NCBI GenBank assembly: GCA_040954595.2 | Contig: CM082585.2 | Span: 4,340,001 to 4,404,000 of the forward strand | DNA length: 64,000 nucleotides | Reading direction: 5' to 3' | Source of the DNA: Balanoglossus misakiensis | Taxonomy: Eukaryota > Hemichordata | Shown: piece after piece, positions 1 to 12,244 of the stretch | Position numbering within the stretch: position 1 is the first letter of the stretch | Layout of the letters: each line of letters begins with the position of its first letter | Made by a program: the position numbers and the translations under genes | The notes under the pieces: model-generated | Databases searched by the model: none | The model's input: only the letters and a program-made list of their open reading frames with translations | Told to the model about the DNA's origin: nothing

Positions 1-2555
1 TGAATGGGTATTTTTGTCAAGTTTTTAGTGTTTGAATTCTTAACTGTAAAGTATACTAACCTTTAAAATGGCCTTTTAAATGTTTAATATGATAATTATT
101 ATAAGCGTAAACGAGTTCCTAATCGAATTTCTGAAACCACTTAATTGTTAATGAAATATGACAAATTATCATAATACAAGGCTATATTTCTTTGGACATA
201 ATTTTGACGATAGATTTGTTCCTCGTCGAATATCAGTCATCAGTAGAATTTCTAATACTTTACCTATAATACAGGTACCTATAGTATGTATTTTGATATA
301 TCTTTTTTGGATAAACTTTTCACGGAGAAAAGGAAGTTCTGATAGTTGGAAAATTGTGTGACAAATATACTTGTATCTGACTGGAATTTCATCTGGAACC
401 TACTATACGCAAAAAGGAAGCAGGCATACAAAACTATGACCAATCTAAAATGCGTGGTTCAGTAACATAATGTTATAGTTTTGAGGGTGCCCTTCTAACA
501 CATCATGAGTGCGAATGCACATTCCATGTTTTTCGACTACATGTATATAAACGTTTGTTGGCATTACATCATCACTAATAACGATACGTCAAATTGGTAT
601 TGATTTTCTACAAGTTTTCAATTGTTAAATATAATATTTCCTCAATCTCTCTATTTTCGACTACATGTGTTTAAGTTTACTGGCATCATCTTCATTACAT
701 CATCACTTATATGGAATTTAGAGGTATTGATCTTTTAAAAATGTACATTTTTAAGAAACATTTTTGGTCATGATCTGAGGAGAAATTAACGCTCCAAGGA
801 CTGACATTGGGATAATTTACGACACTGATCAACAACCAATGGGAAACTATAGTGCCATTTTGCACTTTAATAATTGAATAATATTGATCATGTTATTTTC
901 TGTCTTTATTTAGCTTTTTGAGAGAACTTTTTAAAAGTCTTTACATTAGGATTTTATAGCATTCTTACTAGCGTAAACATATGCGTGTTGTAATCAATAA
1001 AATCCATACATAATCACACTCTTTCGTGCATCAACGAGTCTTTACTTTAGTCACTCTATACTACGTTGTAACGGGAAGCATGACATGGTGGCACAATATT
1101 TTATTATTTTAATTCGTCACATTCGCGCCATTTATTTAGAACTGTATGCATAGTGTTGCAGCAGTTAATGTACAAGGGCGGGGTAAGTTGCAAGTTTTCA
1201 TTTGTCAATATTGCGATATTATTTGAGTCAGTTTGGACAGATTCTTCCCCTTCTACATGTACATTATACATCAGGGAGAAATCATACCAAATTACCATGT
1301 GCAAATTAGTGGAACAGTTCAAATATATTTTGATCATTATGCTGCTGGAATGGGTGATACAGATAAATTGAGAACTACTCCCTATAGTACAGTTCGGTTC
1401 ATTCATTCATTCATTCATTCATTCATTCATTCATTCATTCGTTCGTTCGTTCGTTCGTTCGTTCGTTCGTTCGTTTGCTTGTTTGTTTGTTCGTTTGTTA
1501 GTTACTTAACTATTTATTCATTCATTGCCCTTTCTTCGACAGGCATTTATTCATACAAATATTTTCATGAAACACGAAAATATGAAAAAGATAACCAAAA
1601 CTTATGGTGAGTGTTCCTTAAAATAATAATCATGCTACACATGATATCGCATTGCGGTTCTCAAGATACTGTAATCTCACTTTCAGATTTTTTTTCCTTT
1701 TATCCATTAGTTTCAAGGATGGCTTTTGGGTTATTGTTTTTCATCAAATGTCGTCCCTGAAAAAAACGTATCACAGACCGACCCTGTTTAATCTCACTTT
1801 CTACTCGACAACATGTTGGCCTTATCATTTATGCTACTTTGCATTTCAAGACGGAAAGTGTTCAGAACATGTTTGTCAGGTTAATGAAACTATTATCAAG
1901 ACTTGAAGCGTGTCATTTATTCTATAGGAAACGAATCCCAAGCATACTGGATTTACAAGGCTGGCATTGATAACAAAGTCTCAACAAATAACTTTTACAC
2001 TTATTACCTGAATAATTCAGTCGTTGTCAAATGCAGAAATGTTTTGAATCCCATAGTTAACACTGAAACAATAAATAGCGTTATCAGTAGAATGAATCCT
2101 TTCGTGTTATCCATTGCTTTAAAATCCTTGGAACATATGTGGCATTTAGTTTGTCAGTAAACATTGTTAATAAATTCAAACATCAGTAAAAGTAAACGTG
2201 TCCGAAATTGGATACATGGTATCATTCGAAGGAACATATATATCCAACAGTCAGCAAAGGTACAGATTCGTCCCAATCTGCACCATTCAAATTTTAGGGA
2301 ATGCCATACTACAACCAAAGCAATGTATCACTCCTAGTGAGTCATAGCCCAACAGGTTTTACCATAAAATGTTACAATTTCCCCTGAATCACTGTATAGC
2401 AATTTGAACAAACTTGGATGCGAATTCCAACTTTCAAAGTTAGTTATGAGAAGACAAACGTCTGCTTAAATGGCAAAAGCTGCCTGAATCTACACCAAAT
2501 CGTCATAGTACTGGATGTTAATTAAATGCGGTTTCTTGTTGGCAAGTTACGTCAC
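1..2555. repeat. Inverted copy of the receptor family's 3' flank
   Basis: Read as reverse complement, this stretch follows the sequence downstream of gene C (about 47340 down to 44530) and, at its left end, downstream of gene B (14245 down to about 14060). Shared landmarks include the ATTC/GTTC tetranucleotide tract at 1397-1497 against 45575-45630 and many 20-40 bp near-identical blocks in the same order. No exon was recognised inside it. The orientation implies that a plus-strand paralogue ends immediately left of position 1. Confidence 0.75.
1397..1497. repeat. (ATTC)n/(GTTC)n microsatellite
   Basis: A tetranucleotide tract changes from CATT to CGTT units and then degrades. Its reverse complement is present in a shorter form at about 45575-45630 in the flank between genes C and B. 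Confidence 0.9.
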
Positions 2556-2585
2556 TGTGTCATTGTAAATGTTATTTTGGCATAC

Positions 2586-2707
2586 ATTCAGAGCTTTCAT
2601 TGACAGTAATCGAGCTCCATCACCGCAGGACCTCCATATGCTGCACACATCCACGTTGTTCACACATGTTCTTCCATTATCGCATGTGAACTGCTTTTCC
2701 CCACACA
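2586..2707 (-). pseudogene. Degenerate LDLa-like exon of gene A
   Basis: The minus strand reads CGEKQFTCDNGRTC, then a VDVC and a SCGDG motif, which follows the LDLa cysteine spacing. The acidic SDE calcium cluster and the sixth cysteine are missing. An AG acceptor in phase 1 is present at the right end. No donor in the expected phase follows the position of the lost last cysteine; the left end given is a GTATGC donor in the wrong phase, so it is approximate. Confidence 0.4.
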
Positions 2708-3266
2708 CTGTGTGGGAAACCATTCAGATGTTGGATATTTTACATTCATTTTGGTTAAAAATAATCCCAGTGTGCTTGCAGATTACCGTTTGTGAACAAG
2801 ATAGTGTGGTCATACAAGATCATTTTTTCCTCAAAAATAAGACGCTTGATCGTACATGTACATAGGAACACCAACCTATCTTCGATTTCTCGCAAGGTAC
2901 CTGCACCTTCGAAAAACCTTAAAGACCCATGACTGACAACTCGATAAAATATGTTAAGTTTTAAATATTTATGTGTATTAAATAATATTGCCTGATAGTA
3001 TATCCAGATAACATTTACCTACGACAAAATGGCCAAAACTACTGAAAGAAATGCCAATACGCAATTAACAAAAAGGTGAAATACTGCAATGAAAAATGAA
3101 AATGTAATGTCTCAGTGGATTAATATAACTTCTAGTGGATAAAGATTATGCTTGTTTAGAAACTTTCAAATAGAGGGGATTACGCCGTTTTCATTGCATT
3201 TTGCATATTTACATATTATGAGAATCTGCGAGCTTAGTTTTGTCATGGATTCTGTGTAATACTCAC

Positions 3267-3371
3267 TCTCACAATCCGTCTCGTCATCGTCACAATGTAC
3301 AATTCCATCACAAATAAAGAAGTTGGGAATGCACGTTCCGTCGCTACATTGATACTCGTGACTACCACATG
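3267..3371 (-). CDS. Gene A exon 5: LDLa module
   Basis: The exon encodes a canonical LDL-receptor class A repeat with six cysteines (CGSHEYQCSDGTCIPNFFIC then CDDDETDC). It is 105 nt, phase 1 at both ends, with a GTGAGT donor. It is the counterpart of the triplicated exons 5-7 of gene B. Confidence 0.8.
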
Positions 3372-3976
3372 CTTTGAAAAAAAATGAAAGATCACTGTTG
3401 AGTGCGTGCAAAGAAAAATCCTCTGGCACTGTTTTAACATTAGCTTGTTCTCGTAACCAACATTATATAACATAATACATGTTAAGGATATACGCGCATG
3501 ACATAAACTAATAAACTTCAACTAGTGTCATTTGCACGAAATTTTTCACATAGGTCAGTTAAGTAAATATAAATTCATTGGTCAAATAAAATCGTGTGGT
3601 CACCGCGCTCTATTTTGAGATAAATTGTGTTAAAATGTTTGCCCATAGACAAACCATTGGTGAAAAATGCTGAGTCAGCAGTTTGCCTCAAAATTCATGG
3701 CTCTGTATTTCAAATACAAGCACGGTGACCCATATATTTTATCACGGATTTTCATTATACATACACAGGATAATCCAAAACTCAACAATTAACACTGTGA
3801 CAACACTTAAAATTTTACTAAACGTGCATCTTTAAACAGATCTTTGCATTGACGTCTTCCGAAACGAAACCATAGAATGGAGACCGGTTAATGAACTAAA
3901 AAATATCAATACATTGCGCACGCTATTTACGCAAGCTTACTAAAACTACTGCCCCTGTTTATTTATAACCACCCAC

Positions 3977-4078
3977 CTTCGCATCCAATTTCGTCTCCGC
4001 CATCTGTGCAATCACGGTAGTTGTCACATCGATAGCTTTCAGGAATGCATCTGCCGTCCGTGCAGTTATATGGACACG
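3977..4078 (-). CDS. Gene A exon 4: LDLa module
   Basis: The exon encodes an LDLa repeat with the core [16 protein letters not shown], which includes the acidic calcium-binding cluster. It is 102 nt and symmetric phase 1, the same length as gene B exon 4. Confidence 0.8.
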
Positions 4079-4534
4079 CTGGAAAAGGAATTTTTTGAAG
4101 GACTCACTGATTAAAATTGTGAAACATACTGTACATTGTACATTCTCATATTGAAAGGTGACAAAGTAATGTAAATGCGTCGTCTGAGTGCTTTCTCCTT
4201 TAATTGTGAGAACAAATATAGGGTTTGCGTAAAAGCTATGTAGCTTTCGTGAGTATCTATCAAAACTGGATTTTGTTACTACAATAATATTTATCATTAT
4301 AAATATTTTCAAATCTATAATTATTGTTCATATGTGACTAAAATTGGACATTCGTTTTCAATGAAGGTCCCAATACTCGTTTTCCTGTGAAATCACAGAA
4401 TATGTGGTAAGATTCCACAGACACACCCTCACATAATTCAAGTACACGGCAGATTCCATCTTGACTTAATACTAGGCCTTCTGAAATACTTACTTCAAAA
4501 AGCAATCACGACATATATAAAGAAGGTAATGTAC

Positions 4535-4651
4535 TTATAGAATACGAGAGTTCTAACTCATAACCATGGTAACATTCGCAGTAGAAAGACCCAATTGTAT
4601 TTACACAGATATGACTACATGTACCATTCATCGTTTCACATTCGTCGATAT
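4535..4651 (-). CDS. Gene A exon 3: calcium-binding EGF module lacking its last cysteine
   Basis: The exon starts with the calcium-binding EGF signature DIDEC and continues with [17 protein letters not shown]. After the GYEL motif it diverges from gene B (no DDNSTC), so the sixth cysteine is gone and the exon uses a weaker GTACAT donor two codons early. The phase stays 1-1. This supports decay of gene A. Confidence 0.65.
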
Positions 4652-5061
4652 CTAAATTGGGGAAAAAACATTCGATTTATAAACAGCCTGAGAGAAAAAT
4701 ATACAGATATTGGTATATATTTGCTTTCGCTTATTTATCTGAAGCAGAAATAAAACGTTACACTCATCGAAGACTTATTTCAAGTTACAATTTCTCCTGT
4801 GCCCATTATTGTGGCTTTAAACTGATCAGTGACTGTGACATGGTCACATTTGGTCCCAATATTAGTCGAGGTCAACCTGTTCCTGTTGACAAAGTGTTAC
4901 TTTACCAACACCCATTTCAAACAGCCTGTTCGATTGACCATGCTTCGGCTCAGTTTGTATGATATCGGCCGTTTCAGTTTTGGTGACTCTAAGTGTTCTG
5001 CTAAATAGGTATTTTTCTATTCTGCTCTGTTACATGGCCACATTTCTCTCACAGATCTCAC

Positions 5062-5182
5062 CTTCGCACTGGTGTGAACTTGGATCAGGTGTGAAGCCAC
5101 TTGGACAAGCGCATACTTGTTCGTCATACGGTCCGATTTTCCACTTCTGTTCGCATACGTCCTGTCCGATCATGGACTGTGC
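5062..5182 (-). CDS. Gene A exon 2: Cys-rich EGF-like module
   Basis: The exon reads AQSMIGQDVCEQKWKIGPYD and ends with [16 protein letters not shown], a four-cysteine half-EGF pattern. It enters in phase 0 after the signal exon and leaves in phase 1. It is 121 nt, the same as gene B exon 2, and differs at only a few residues. Confidence 0.8.
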
Positions 5183-5732
5183 CTGGGTAGCAAACAATCA
5201 TGCATATCGACCGTACAAGGCTGTATTTTCCGTATTGAAAACATCAGTATTTAGCACATGGATGCGGACTGTACATGACATGCATCATCTTTAGTTTAAT
5301 GTCTGCTCCGTTTGTCAATCGCAGTGTCTGGCCGATCTAATTTCATGTAATCTTTTAGGTGCGGAACAATCAATGCCGGGATTCTCGCACAGGATTACCT
5401 TTATCAATAATCTGTACGAATTCTTAAGCTTGCAATAAATGATCGCGTGCACCGGTTTAAAAAATAATATTACAGTACGTATTCGCGAGTATGAAAGTTT
5501 AAAGCACAGTTATGCGAGGGAAAAGTGTCAAACGTACAATTATTCACGCTGCTTTCTTTCCAATATCGTTACCAGGGCACCAAGTACCTGACTATTCGAA
5601 CAGTATCAAATGATTTGAAGCAGCTCCAAAGGTAGACTAACTAAGAAACAGGTTTTGGTTAATGTTCCACGAAAATACCACAAGGGATCGTTTCGTCTCA
5701 CGCAAACCGTGTGAATCAAAGCATGTTCTTAC

Positions 5733-5798
5733 CTTGCACCAGATAGCAACCATAATAAACAGCAAAACTGTAGAGAAACGCACGCGCAACTTTTTCAT
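5733..5798 (-). CDS. Gene A exon 1: start codon and signal peptide
   Basis: The exon encodes MKKLRVRFSTVLLFIMVAIW followed by CK, a basic N-terminus and a hydrophobic core typical of a secretory signal. The ATG is the first in the exon and a GTAAGA donor follows in phase 0. It aligns with gene B exon 1. Confidence 0.8.
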
Positions 5799-5910
5799 GT
5801 TGTCTATCGCGTTGGTATCGCCAAGAAATGTTTGTTGGCATGAAACATTGAGATGTGCGCCTTGGGGTCTGTTTTTCCCATGGACTGGGTGGTTTGACTA
5901 CTCGACCAAA

Positions 5911-5920
5911 ACTTATATAA
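5911..5920 (-). promoter_or_regulatory. Possible TATA box of gene A
   Basis: The minus strand reads TTATATAAGT about 115 bp upstream of the gene A start codon, a plausible core-promoter spacing. The aligned segment upstream of gene B (about 43908-43922) keeps the neighbouring bases but has lost the TATATAA core. Confidence 0.4.
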
Positions 5921-7436
5921 AGTGTGGATAATTTATCGGAGCAGATATTGTCAAGGGTCAAAGTGTTATACTAAATGTCATTTGCATAAATTACTTTCTC
6001 TGCCAATGACAGTAACAATCATTTAGTCCGTTATGTAGAGGTTCAATGGGCCCAAACAGGCCCCTAATACATGTGCTTCATATATGGATACACGAAAATA
6101 TGAAATACCCAAATGATTGGCGGCTGGAATCACAAAATGTCACTGACAGCAAATTACCACAGCCAGCAAAATTATTTTGCTCCCGCCTCTCACTGCAGAG
6201 AGGGGATTTCAGGCATAATGCAAAGGATTCACGTCTTCCATGACGCAGACAATACTTAGTTGGCGTATATGAACTTGCCTATTTGTAGGCTAATACAACA
6301 GCATCGTTGGCCGGTTAAAATGATAAGACGTGCTCCAGATAAGAACTCCATTAATACCATATCGCATGTAAATGTCCAAAGAGGGTGTCCCCAATGTGCT
6401 GCATACTTCGCATACAATCATTGAATTCAATGACAAAGCTCTGCTCACGACACGATCCTGATTCATAAAATCATTTACCACCCCATTGAACATTGAAAGA
6501 AAAGACATGTCTTAGCGTGATATGTGCTTTCCTGATAGCGTTGGCACTTCAGCACGCTACAACAGCGAAGATACCTATACCTTCTCAGGGGCGTGAAGTT
6601 CGTGAACATGAAGGGCTGTAAATCAATAAATCATGGACTATGAATGTATTTATAAACGGTAAAAAACATTTGCGTGATATGGGATGCGTGTTCATTTTAA
6701 CACTTGTATCTCTTGGGGTTAATTCACAATCAGCTGCTTGGGCGTTGCTGTTGACCTTTCGGTGTTTGTTTTTCTTTAAATATCTCCACTCGCGATAATA
6801 ATTATCATTCTGTAATAATTCACAAAAACACCAGGGATAACTCAATCAATCAATAATGAATCTGCTAAAACTCGGGGCTAAGTTAAAGAGAGTTTCAAAC
6901 TCTTCTATTCATAAACTACGCGTTTTATCGTCAACGCCCTAATTGAAATTTCACCGTACATGAACATTAGTCTCATGTCTTTTATCTTTGGTCAGCGTAT
7001 AGTTCAATAAATTAAACATGTTTTTCTTCGAAAAGAATCTGTACATTTCAATTTTCAACCGTGTTAGGCTGTGCTGAGTTTCGGTCATTTCTATGTCTTG
7101 TTCTCATTTATAAAACTAGACACTTTTAGCCCCGGTATCACAGAAGGGGCAATTGCCTCTGTGTTAGGTGTCCGGACATTAAAATTGTGACGAAATCAAC
7201 GATTTTATCGTCTAGGGACATTGTTGTTGTAAATTGGTCGGGTCAAGCACTCAGAAACGTCGGACTGAGGATTTCTGTATGTTGATTTCCATGCGACAGG
7301 AATTGTGTAAAAACTCCAAAATTCATACCTCGAAAAGGATGCAGAATTATATTAAGATGAGAATTGCAGGTTGTACATCATGGGATATATTGTCGTTTTT
7401 GTTAATATCTCAGACACTTCTTCGCTATTTCTAACG
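5921..7436. other. Intergenic spacer, no gene recognised
   Basis: Only short overlapping open frames with no recognisable domain are present. I see no RNA gene or transposon ends. Confidence 0.5.
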
Positions 7437-8345
7437 AGGCCATATTGTTGTTAAAGTGCTTTAATTGTATTACTCCATCCTCATGACCCACGTCCATGAA
7501 GTCATCTCTTTGATTTGTGGTCCAAATAACTACATGTAAGTCTTATTTGGTGAATTTTGTTCCTGTTTTAGCAAAGATTTCAATAGCGGAAACGATTGTT
7601 ATATGCCTCTCAAAACAATGGATTTAAGAAAATTTAGTTGAAAAGTACAACTCGCTACTCGTTTCCGATTGTTGTTGTAAAAAAGTAATCTAAAACTTAT
7701 GTCAGCCTGTAACGTGTTTTTTAAAATAGAGTTCTTCTTTTTCAAAGTCACCGATTCAAGTTAAAAAAAATCACTGTCGCCATTGCTTAGCCTATTTAAC
7801 TGCGATAATTTTAATAGAATAAATCAGAAGAAAGTGAGAAAAGAATGGAACCATACTTCTTGAGAAGATATATTCAGTACCTATAAACTATTCCGGTTGT
7901 CATGCATTCAAGAGGTGACAGATCAGTGGCAGTGAAGACTCCGAGGCTTAACGTCCTCAAACATTGAGGTTAACAAGGCATCTTACTGTATTTAAATATA
8001 TTTTTCTCACTTTGTGATTTTTATAGGTTTCTTTACCTTCTAAAACTTTAATTGAATTAAGCATTATCATCAAATGCTCAAAAGGATCCTTTCCTGAGAT
8101 TGAAAAGAAATACCTCGTGCACGTCACCGGAATATACACTGGTATTCGTGAAAAAACTTCTTTCAAACATTTCACGAACATTAGCTGATAACCGACACAA
8201 ATACTTTTTCAATGATTAATGTTGCAGCTTCCGGTATTTTTCTATGGGATTGGCCGACATTTTACACTTGACAGAATTAAACCAGTTAAATTTATCTGTT
8301 GAGGCATTGATAGCAGTTTAGTCTCTGTCAGTACATCGAATGTTT
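7437..8345. repeat. Tandem duplication, copy 1 (unbroken)
   Basis: This roughly 0.9 kb block is repeated at 8738-9105 plus 11110-11450. Shared blocks include the stretch with CGATTGTTATATGCCTCTCA, the block ending in GCCATTGCTTAGCCT, and the block with CACTTGACAGAATT. No coding function is seen. Confidence 0.75.
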
Positions 8346-8737
8346 TTATTTGTGTCAATGTGACACGCTTCAAATCACGAAGATACTACCAAAGCCTGTA
8401 ACTTTTTGCATTGTTCTCTCTTTCTAAAGGCAGTATCAATTATATATTCCAGAACGTTAAGATGTCAATTTCTGACCGCGATCTACTTTTCGGATTCGAT
8501 ATAAATAAAATGACCTCAAAATGCAGCTCTTGGAATCAACGAATGTAATGAGAACGGATGTGTGAATACGTATGTTAGTGTATACTGATACCTGCACCAT
8601 GAGAAGGTGTGAAATATAATTGTTAAGATTATCTTAAGTATAATGAGACTGTCCTGAACTGTACCAGGGGGTACTCATCCATTTATCTATATCAATCCAT
8701 TCAAACAATATAATGATCAAAATTGCTATTTTGTAAA

Positions 8738-9105
8738 GAGACCATATTGTTGTTTATAGTGATATAATTGTACTTCTCCATCATCACAGGCATATGTGCA
8801 CGAAAACATATTTTTGATTCTAGGTCCAAATAATACATGTCAGTCTCTTTCATCAGTGATTTTTTTACTGTGTTAGCAAAGATTTCAGCACCGGAAACGA
8901 TTGTTATATGCCTCTCAAAATAGTGCATTCAAAAAGGCTCAGTTGAAAAAGGTCCAACTAGCTACTCGTTTCCCATTATTACTGTAATACAGCAATCTAA
9001 AACTTATGTCGGCCTAACGAGTTTTTAAAATACAGTTTTTTTCTTCAAAGGAACCGATTAAAGTTCAAAACAAACCACTTTCGCCATTGCTTAGCCTGTT
9101 TAAAG
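8738..9105. repeat. Tandem duplication, copy 2, left part
   Basis: This aligns with 7437-7805 in the same orientation. Its continuation lies on the far side of the Tc1-like element at 11110. Confidence 0.75.
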
Positions 9106-9496
9106 CTGCACAGTTGATGATAATGACAATTTACTTTGGTAGCATAAAACTCTTAACTTTTGTTTGTATAATACTTTACTTGCCGAAAGAAAATAACTCA
9201 CGAGTGATTTGGTCAGTTGCCATGGTTCAGAATGTAAAAAAATAATAAAAATAAATTTTATGGGTACGTCCCCATATATTTTTATAAACACACAAATATT
9301 GCGACGTAAACGTTACGTCATACAATGTGACGTCACTTGTGCACTTGCGCAGTAAATTTTTAGATGATAAGTTCATGAAACTGAATACCGCACTTTGTTT
9401 ATTTTGCAACAAAGTTACCGTTTCAAACGTTCGTAATCCCACTGTGAGATTGTCTGTAGTTTACTCTGAACCTTGTATGAGGATGTTTTGCACTGA

Positions 9497-9745
9497 CAAC
9501 CAAGGAAACTTCCTTATGATGAAGAACAATATATCGAGTATTTAAAACGACAAACTCCTTCGATTTCATACGAAGAAATTCAACAAAAATTGGCGGAATT
9601 TTCGCAAGCAGACGTGTCAATACCCACCGTCTGTCGAACCGTCAGAAATCGTTTGTCCGACAAAACGTGGACTTGGAAAAAAATGGCTTGTTGCAAACGA
9701 CGAGAGTTGTTTAACGTGTCGAATGCTGCTCTACGAAGCTCGTAG
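9497..9745 (+). pseudogene. Tc1-like transposase, N-terminal DNA-binding fragment
   Basis: The frame includes SYEEIQQKLAEFSQADVSIP followed by TVCRTVRNRLS, the helix-turn-helix paired-like region of Tc1 transposases. It begins after an upstream stop with no good start codon and ends at a TAG, well short of a full transposase. Confidence 0.7.
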
Positions 9746-10441
9746 TTACCTTCTGACCGGGACATTTACACTTGAACGGACTGGGTTCCCCCCACTTCAG
9801 GTTGGTATATTCCTCTGAAGCAGAGACGTGAATTGCTAGTTCCGCGGGTTGCAGTGTATCCGTCTGTTGAACTTTCTTTTAGAGAATCGACGTATTGCGA
9901 AGAGAGACGATTGAGATGAGAATTAGCGGTGTAGGATATAGAGACGACGTACCAAACTGCCGTGTTGTATTCTGAATTTGTGTTGTTGAAATGAAATACA
10001 ACGGAAGAGTTTGAACCGCATCGCTGTATGGACTGATAGTTTTGTGGCAAATTCGGGCGTGCGAGGCCGCTGCTAACCTTGCAGCGATCACCCGGCCGCT
10101 TGAGAGATTTCTCGACCTACGCATGAACTTGTTTGTGGCAGCAAAATATATGAACTCAGCGTGACAGGTTACATTGTTTGAAAAATAACGTCGCGTCATC
10201 GTGCCCAGCGGATATTTTTTCAGATCTGGCTTTTTCAACGTTTGTTTGGCGTTCATGATTAGTATAAATCCATGTTCTTGTTCCGCTATTTCCATTCCGA
10301 AAACCCCAAAGTTTTAAACGTGTACACTTTGACTAGAAAAGGCCTCAGACACCTTCATATGAGGTCCGGCAGCCAGGGTGGTATATTTGGGGTTGTTTCT
10401 CGGCTGCAGGTGTGGGTTCGCTCGTTCGAATCGAGAACACC

Positions 10442-10839
10442 ATGAATCGCTGGAAGTACTTGGACGTACTGCAAAACGAAATGCTACATCGGCTTTGAGA
10501 CTCGTCGGGCCCGATTTTGTGTTCCAGCAGGATAATGCCCCCGTTCATACTGCCTTGGATGTGAAATCATTTTTACAAAATCCCCAGGATTACGGCTACC
10601 CGTTCGACAATTTCACTACTTTGGAGTGGCCAGCCCAGTCTCCAGATTTGAGCCCCATCGAGAACCTGTGGGAGTTAATTGACTTGGAAGTTCATTCCCG
10701 TCCAATTCACAGCATCGACGACCTGTTTGACCGCATTGTAACATCTTGGGAACAATTCCAGCAAAATACGCGTCGGAAACTCGTCGACACTATGCCGAAG
10801 GAGAAGGGGTGGACAGTTGTTACGTTCGATTTCAACTAA
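10442..10839 (+). pseudogene. Tc1-like transposase, C-terminal catalytic fragment with frameshift
   Basis: The fragment opens with MNRWKYLDVLQNEMLHRL in one frame. A frameshift near 10495 moves to the frame that carries FQQDNAPVHTA and WPAQSPDLSPIENLWELI, the second Asp and the Glu regions of the DDE catalytic triad. It ends at a TAA at 10837-10839. The first Asp block was not found. Confidence 0.8.
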
Positions 10840-11109
10840 TGAATATTCATGGCGTTCTTTGCATTGTTGTTCCCATAGAGAATGGAACGTTTCGCCGACT
10901 CCGTCGCATATCTATGTTTACGTCGATATTTTTCGCTCAAATTTAATCACACATGAAAGATTTTCGCTGTACAACTGTTATTTCTCGTGAATTTATTAAA
11001 TACTTTTGAATTTTCGCTAAAAACTGTCTGCAAGGTGTGTTATTTCATGTTTCATAAACGTTTTCACTGCAGAACGTGGGTGCGTAAATACTTATTGGCG
11101 GGTCTGATT

Positions 11110-11450
11110 TGTCTCACTTTGTCATTTTTACAATTTTCTTTACCTTCTTAAAGTTTAATTTAACTAAACATGTTCACCAAATGCTCAAAGGATTTTTTCC
11201 TGTGATTGAAATGAAATACCATACGCACGTCACTGGTATTCGTAAAAACTGCTTTCAAAGCAGCAAAACACGGATCATTAGCTGATAACCGACACAAATA
11301 CTTTTCAATAAATTAATTTTGCAGCTTCCGGCATTTTTCTAAGGGATTCACCGACGTTTTACACTTGACAGAATTTCAAACAGAGAACTGATGTTTAATT
11401 TATCTGTTGAGACATTGACAGCAATACAGTCTTTGTCAGTACATCGAACT
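11110..11450. repeat. Tandem duplication, copy 2, right part
   Basis: This aligns with 8003-8345, including the CACTTGACAGAATT block and the closing TTTGTCAGTACATCGAA stretch. It completes the duplicated unit interrupted by the Tc1-like element. Confidence 0.75.
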
Positions 11451-12244
11451 GTACTATAAAGGGCACAGTTCTCAATTTATCTAATGAGTCCGACCATTAA
11501 ATATCCCACAACTGCTATGGTATTAGATGGGAAATTATGCAACCCGTTGGCAAATTGAAAATAAAGATCATCACTTTCTTCGAATATTGTCTTCTTTTTT
11601 TGTTTTAACGTCATTTCAACGTTAGCCTATAATCAGTCATACATGTAACAACGCGTCTGCAAAACTTACGGCGACAGAGCAGCCATCTTGAACGGGGGCT
11701 ATATGAATGTGGCATCTGTAATCGATCACAATCAAAATCACACTGCCCTCAAGTGTTGTAGAGGAAGTAGGTCGAGGGTCGATTTCAGCAGCGGTGGATT
11801 TTAAGAATGAAACCCGCTATTTAGCTGTCTTAATGGTAGACCAGCGGCACTCTGAAGGTATGAATCTGGTAAGTCAAATATAACTTGTTCTAAAATATAT
11901 ATGACATTGAACGAACATCCTAAAGGGTGTAAACAGAATTTGTCACGAAAAACTATCGCGGGAGCATCCAACACAGCTATACATGTACATGTTTACATTA
12001 TTTTTGTTTACACAGATAATAGCGAGCCATCAGTGATTGGTGTTGACATGTGTCAAACTCCTCACAACGAAAGGGTAGGACACTTCAGCAAATTGTTTGG
12101 ACAATTTAAGAGTTGAATATGTCTTCATCCCTACATACTCACCAGATATAAATCCAGTTTAATATTTTTCAATGTCTTGAAGAAAAAAAACGATTAAAGC
12201 ATCCAATATATCGTGACATGCTGTAGTTATTCAGGCTACGACAT
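11451..12244. other. Intergenic spacer, no gene recognised
   Basis: I see only short open frames with no domain signal. Confidence 0.5.

Larger units (their letters stand above)
2586..5798 (-). pseudogene. Receptor gene A: truncated 5' fragment of a third paralogue
   Basis: Five well-formed exons match exons 1-5 of gene B in order, phase and sequence: signal peptide, EGF-like, EGF, LDLa, LDLa. A sixth, degenerate LDLa-like segment follows at 2586-2707. Within about 30 bp of that segment the sequence becomes an inverted copy of the family's 3' flank, so the lectin, CUB, LRR and 7TM exons cannot follow on this strand. The EGF exon has also lost its last cysteine. The fragment looks like the remnant of an inversion or deletion. 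It could still encode a short secreted LDLa/EGF protein, since exons 1-5 are in frame. Confidence 0.6.
9240..11095 (+). mobile_element. Decayed Tc1/mariner-like DNA transposon
   Basis: Two separated pieces of a Tc1-family transposase lie on the + strand (9497-9745 and about 10442-10839). The element sits inside copy 2 of the local tandem duplication, which gives its approximate limits. About 200 bp present in copy 1 (7805-8003) are missing here. I could not define convincing terminal inverted repeats. The central region (about 9750-10440) has no transposase reading frame, so the copy is inactive. Confidence 0.7.

Noticed and set aside
1104-1610. Overlapping frames of 72-125 codons on both strands near the ATTC tract
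   Set aside because: They have no domain signal, and the aligned stretches near 45600 do not keep the frames, so coding is unlikely.
9766-10295. Minus-strand open frames of 94 and 138 codons inside the Tc1-like element
   Set aside because: They show no transposase motif and run against the transposase fragments on the + strand.
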